Shown piece after piece: positions 61,363 through 64,000 of a stretch of 64,000 nucleotides of DNA (within the stretch, counting starts at the first letter, position 1; each line of letters starts with the position of its first letter). The DNA comes from CAZLMG01 sp964560765 (GTDB lineage Bacteria; Bdellovibrionota_B; Oligoflexia; Oligoflexales; CAZLMG01): positions 1 through 64,000 of the forward strand of contig CAZLMG010000003.1 of assembly GCA_964560765.1 (NCBI GenBank). The letters are read 5' to 3'. The notes beneath the pieces are model-generated. The model did not search any database, had not been told where the DNA came from, and saw nothing but the letters and a program-made list of their open reading frames with translations. The position numbers and the translations under genes are program-made.

Positions 61363-64000
61363 TCAAAGACGCATGCGTGTTGCAAACTGCATGAGAAGGG
61401 CCGACAAGCGGGCAAGCTTGAAGATCTCACCTGGAAAGATGGCCGGTCCGTTTACCAGGTCGCGCGCTGTCAGATGCTCAATCATGCCTACTAAGTCCAG
61501 AGTTTCGCTTAGCGTCTTTGCATACAGCTGCAGGCGCATGGCATCCCAAAGCTCGATCAGACGCTCCTCGCTGAAACGCCCTATTTTGTCCAGACGCAAT
61601 CGCAAGTCATCTTCGTCCATGCGACGCATGGCCGCCTCAGTCGGACTGCGCGGACCCAAAAGCGCAACTCGCACGCGCTCCGTCGCCGTACGTTCCAGTA
61701 ACTGGCGAATCTGCAGCGTCACTGGAAAAACCTGCGTCCTGGGATTCAAGGCAAGCGGAATGAAATACTGATTCTTCACCGACTGAATCATAAAGAGTAT
61801 AGCATGCATCAGATGTGTCGGCGGCAACGACGCGTAATGAGCCAAGTCACAGTACAAACTGCGCTGGCTACCATCATAGAACAGCTCTTCTTTCAGCCCT
61901 GGCAGATCAAATAGCTGAAAACGCTGCTCCTTGAGCCCATCGGCGAACCGCATCATAGCACCACCGCAGACATTGGCATCACTCCACGGTACCTGGCGGC
62001 GTTGACGATTCAGCGCCTCTGGCGAACCACCTAAACGCCGCAACAGGTAATCCAAAGAGAACCGATCCCGAAACACTTGCACCAAAATGGGGCTGATGGC
62101 GTAGATAAATCGATGCAGCGAGGAGTTGATCAACGCAAAGCCATCTTCTTTTGGATAACGAGCCTTAGCCTCAAATGGGTAAAATTCAGCGCTCATCGTC
62201 CGCCACACGGGCCATTGCCAATCGCGCAATGCACCGAGATCACCCACACTCAATGCGGCTACCTGAACAGCCACATGCTTTTCGGTCGCGCTGGCAAAAG
62301 CTTGTTGTAGTAGTCGAGTCACAGCGCCTCGCGGCCAATCCTGCGAAATCGCCGACACTCGCCAATCCAGCTCCGGACTACCAGACTTCGTTTCCGAGTC
62401 TGCGGTGTCCTCTGGCGCCGATGCGTCACTAAATTCTGCCGGCAACTGTACCGCTGCCTTCGGTGCTGACGAAGGCTTTGCAACTTCCGCGGGTACAACA
62501 TCACGCAATCGAGGGTTGATAGACTCTGGCAATTTTGAAAGTGGGGCTACGATTTCTTCGCGAAGATGCCCTTTACGAGCACTCAATTTTGGAGGAGCAG
62601 GCAGCGACGGCTGGTGTATCAGCGCTCGCAATTTGGGACGTGGCGCATCACCACTTGGCGGCATGGGGAACTCACCCGCCACTTTGGCGTTTGCCAGAAC
62701 CGGCTCACGCAAAGGTACGCCTTCTTGAAGGGCACGGAATTCCTCGCGCAGTGACTCAAATGTCACCGGATAATCCAGTAAGGACTCAGGATTCTTTACG
62801 ACCATGGGTAGAATGCGACGAAGATGCACCAACAAAGGCTCTCGCATCTGCCGTTCGCGCAGCATGAAATACAGGGGCATCCATAATCGCTCATCCTGAT
62901 TTTTTTCCTCGATGGCCATAGTCAGAGCCTGAACGCCCTCATCGCCGGTAGACCCTTGTTGAAAATATCGAAGTCCAATCCACACCAATGCCTCATACCA
63001 ACCAACCGGCAGATTCTCACGCAAGGCTGCCGCTCGCACTAAATCGGCCTCAATAATGGGCACAATATAGTCCATGTGCATGGCCCCAATGGCCTCGAGA
63101 GTACTGCTCCAGTAGCTCTGAAAATCTTCGCTCGACTTAAGAAACTCCAGGCCGCGGAGAACCCAATGCGAACTGCTAAATTGATCACGCAAATGCAAAG
63201 CTGCGGCCAATGCATGACCCGCAGCCACGCTACCACCCAGCCGCAGATCCCGCACTTTGCGATCGACTTCTAGCAGTCGCTCCCACGCCGAACTCTCAGC
63301 CATTTTTGCAAACCACATATCAATGGCATGATGTGCGGCTGTCCATTCTCCCCCTTCTGCTGCGGCACGAATCGCTTCGATCGCCTGATCGTCATCACGA
63401 TAGAGCCGCGGTACCGACAGCATGCGAACCCATGGACGCATATCCTGAGGTTTGTCCCCACGAGCAAACAGCCGGGCCGCTTCGGCCCAACGCCGAAGGA
63501 CCGCTAAGGACTCGGCTCCACTTTCAACTGCCTGTTCGTACGCCTGAACCACCACATCTTGCGCCTCTTTCTGACGTTCGCCGAGCTCAGCAAGCCGTAG
63601 CCAAATTTTCTGCCTGCGACGCTCATCCTGAGCTAATTCAGCCTGTACGCGGAGAACGCGGACGGCATGCTCAAAGGTAACCGCATCGACACACAATCGA
63701 TCCAGGAGCGATAAGTCTCGATCTGACAACTCGACTTTTTGGGAAAGCACGTCTAAGCAATCTAGACTTTTCTCGGCTCCATCATCGAATGTCATAAGGA
63801 TCTCGAGACCCTCGCGCGCGTGTTTGGCAGCTTGCGGACTCGCAGATTTTAGAGCTGATAGCCAGTGAAAGACGCCCAAGTCTCGCGATCTAGCTGACAT
63901 GATGTGAAGGGCCTGATCCATAGTCAACTCAGGCAACACACCGCCTGCCATGAGACGCAGGACGAAAGGCTTCGCTTGCGAGTAAGCTCGCCTCTTGAGC
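61363..64000 (-). CDS. large helical-repeat protein, 5' end outside the window
   Basis: At least 862 residues are visible, all apparently cytoplasmic. The first 430 residues are TPR/HEAT-like helix pairs, followed by a Pro/Ala/Lys-rich linker (about 430-560) and a second folded region containing WPVWRTMSAEFYPFEAKARY and FDLPGLKEELFYDGSQRSLY. No known domain is recognised. The first in-frame ATG in the window (63951) has no ribosome binding site and the frame stays open to the edge, so the true start is probably beyond it. The Trp-rich second region could be a novel domain. Confidence 0.7.
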   Translation of the reverse strand, partial: LKRRAYSQAKPFVLRLMAGGVLPELTMDQALHIMSARSRDLGVFHWLSALKSASPQAAKHAREGLEILMTFDDGAEKSLDCLDVLSQKVELSDRDLSLLDRLCVDAVTFEHAVRVLRVQAELAQDERRRQKIWLRLAELGERQKEAQDVVVQAYEQAVESGAESLAVLRRWAEAARLFARGDKPQDMRPWVRMLSVPRLYRDDDQAIEAIRAAAEGGEWTAAHHAIDMWFAKMAESSAWERLLEVDRKVRDLRLGGSVAAGHALAAALHLRDQFSSSHWVLRGLEFLKSSEDFQSYWSSTLEAIGAMHMDYIVPIIEADLVRAAALRENLPVGWYEALVWIGLRYFQQGSTGDEGVQALTMAIEEKNQDERLWMPLYFMLRERQMREPLLVHLRRILPMVVKNPESLLDYPVTFESLREEFRALQEGVPLREPVLANAKVAGEFPMPPSGDAPRPKLRALIHQPSLPAPPKLSARKGHLREEIVAPLSKLPESINPRLRDVVPAEVAKPSSAPKAAVQLPAEFSDASAPEDTADSETKSGSPELDWRVSAISQDWPRGAVTRLLQQAFASATEKHVAVQVAALSVGDLGALRDWQWPVWRTMSAEFYPFEAKARYPKEDGFALINSSLHRFIYAISPILVQVFRDRFSLDYLLRRLGGSPEALNRQRRQVPWSDANVCGGAMMRFADGLKEQRFQLFDLPGLKEELFYDGSQRSLYCDLAHYASLPPTHLMHAILFMIQSVKNQYFIPLALNPRTQVFPVTLQIRQLLERTATERVRVALLGPRSPTEAAMRRMDEDDLRLRLDKIGRFSEERLIELWDAMRLQLYAKTLSETLDLVGMIEHLTARDLVNGPAIFPGEIFKLARLSALLMQFATRMRL

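Noticed and set aside
1..64000. tRNA, rRNA, prophage or insertion sequence
   Set aside because: No T-loop-like tRNA sequence, rRNA segment, transposase, integrase or phage structural protein was recognised on reading both strands; a dedicated scan could still find a divergent one.

Overview
This 64-kb window reads as chromosomal DNA of a free-living or predatory Gram-negative bacterium, most likely from the Bdellovibrionota/Oligoflexia neighbourhood. The evidence is a TIGR02147-family regulator, at least ten proteins with clear lipoprotein signal peptides, many secreted proteins with paired cysteines, a CheA/CheW signalling cluster and an aerobic core metabolism. No 16S rRNA or other phylogenetic marker is present, so the assignment is an inference. 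No rRNA, tRNA, CRISPR array, prophage or complete insertion sequence was recognised.

Layout. 0.1-8 kb: an orphan lipoprotein, a fused alpha/beta E1 of a branched-chain-type 2-oxoacid dehydrogenase, a three-gene lipoprotein operon including an alpha/beta hydrolase, and a helical-repeat protein. 8-15.6 kb: an accessory, lineage-specific region with a secreted papain-fold-like protein, two related pilin-like proteins, a modular lipoprotein, a 22-codon remnant of that lipoprotein family, a 39-residue lipoprotein, and two divergently transcribed paralogous lipoproteins. 15.6-22 kb: a SnoaL-like protein, an EamA transporter, a YtfJ-like protein, a receiver-TPR protein, and a second copy of the modular lipoprotein family with a different C-terminal domain. 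22-28 kb: a minus-strand operon pabB - UbiB-like kinase - pntA - pntB. 28-31.7 kb: a plus-strand operon hbd - enoyl-CoA hydratase - phasin/histone-like protein - mutY. 31.7-46.3 kb: mostly exported proteins of unknown function, plus an eRF1-like small protein, an exported amidoligase-like protein, a large propeller/M28 peptidase/PDZ protein and a gluconolactonase-like propeller protein. 46.5-50.5 kb: a compact overlapping operon of a dead metzincin-like lipoprotein, a TIGR02147 regulator and an intact metzincin lipoprotein. 50.8-53 kb: a decayed oxidoreductase and a secreted papain-family protease. 53-59.2 kb: eno - glutaminyl-cyclase-like lipoprotein - STAS-like protein - cheA - cheW, all on the minus strand. 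59.4-64 kb: a leucyl aminopeptidase, a degenerate receiver protein, and a large helical protein that runs off the window.

Functionally the window mixes housekeeping enzymes (acyl-CoA metabolism, transhydrogenase, enolase, folate branch, base-excision repair) with a large investment in the cell surface: lipoproteins, secreted proteases and peptide-processing enzymes, and signalling proteins. The best candidates for undescribed biology are the metzincin/pseudo-metzincin/TIGR02147 operon, a CheA that carries repeated FliM-like acidic motifs in place of a visible P2 domain, and a lipoprotein family with a constant N-terminal scaffold and exchangeable C-terminal modules that has left short gene remnants nearby. 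All functions were assigned by reading motifs by eye; no database search was run.
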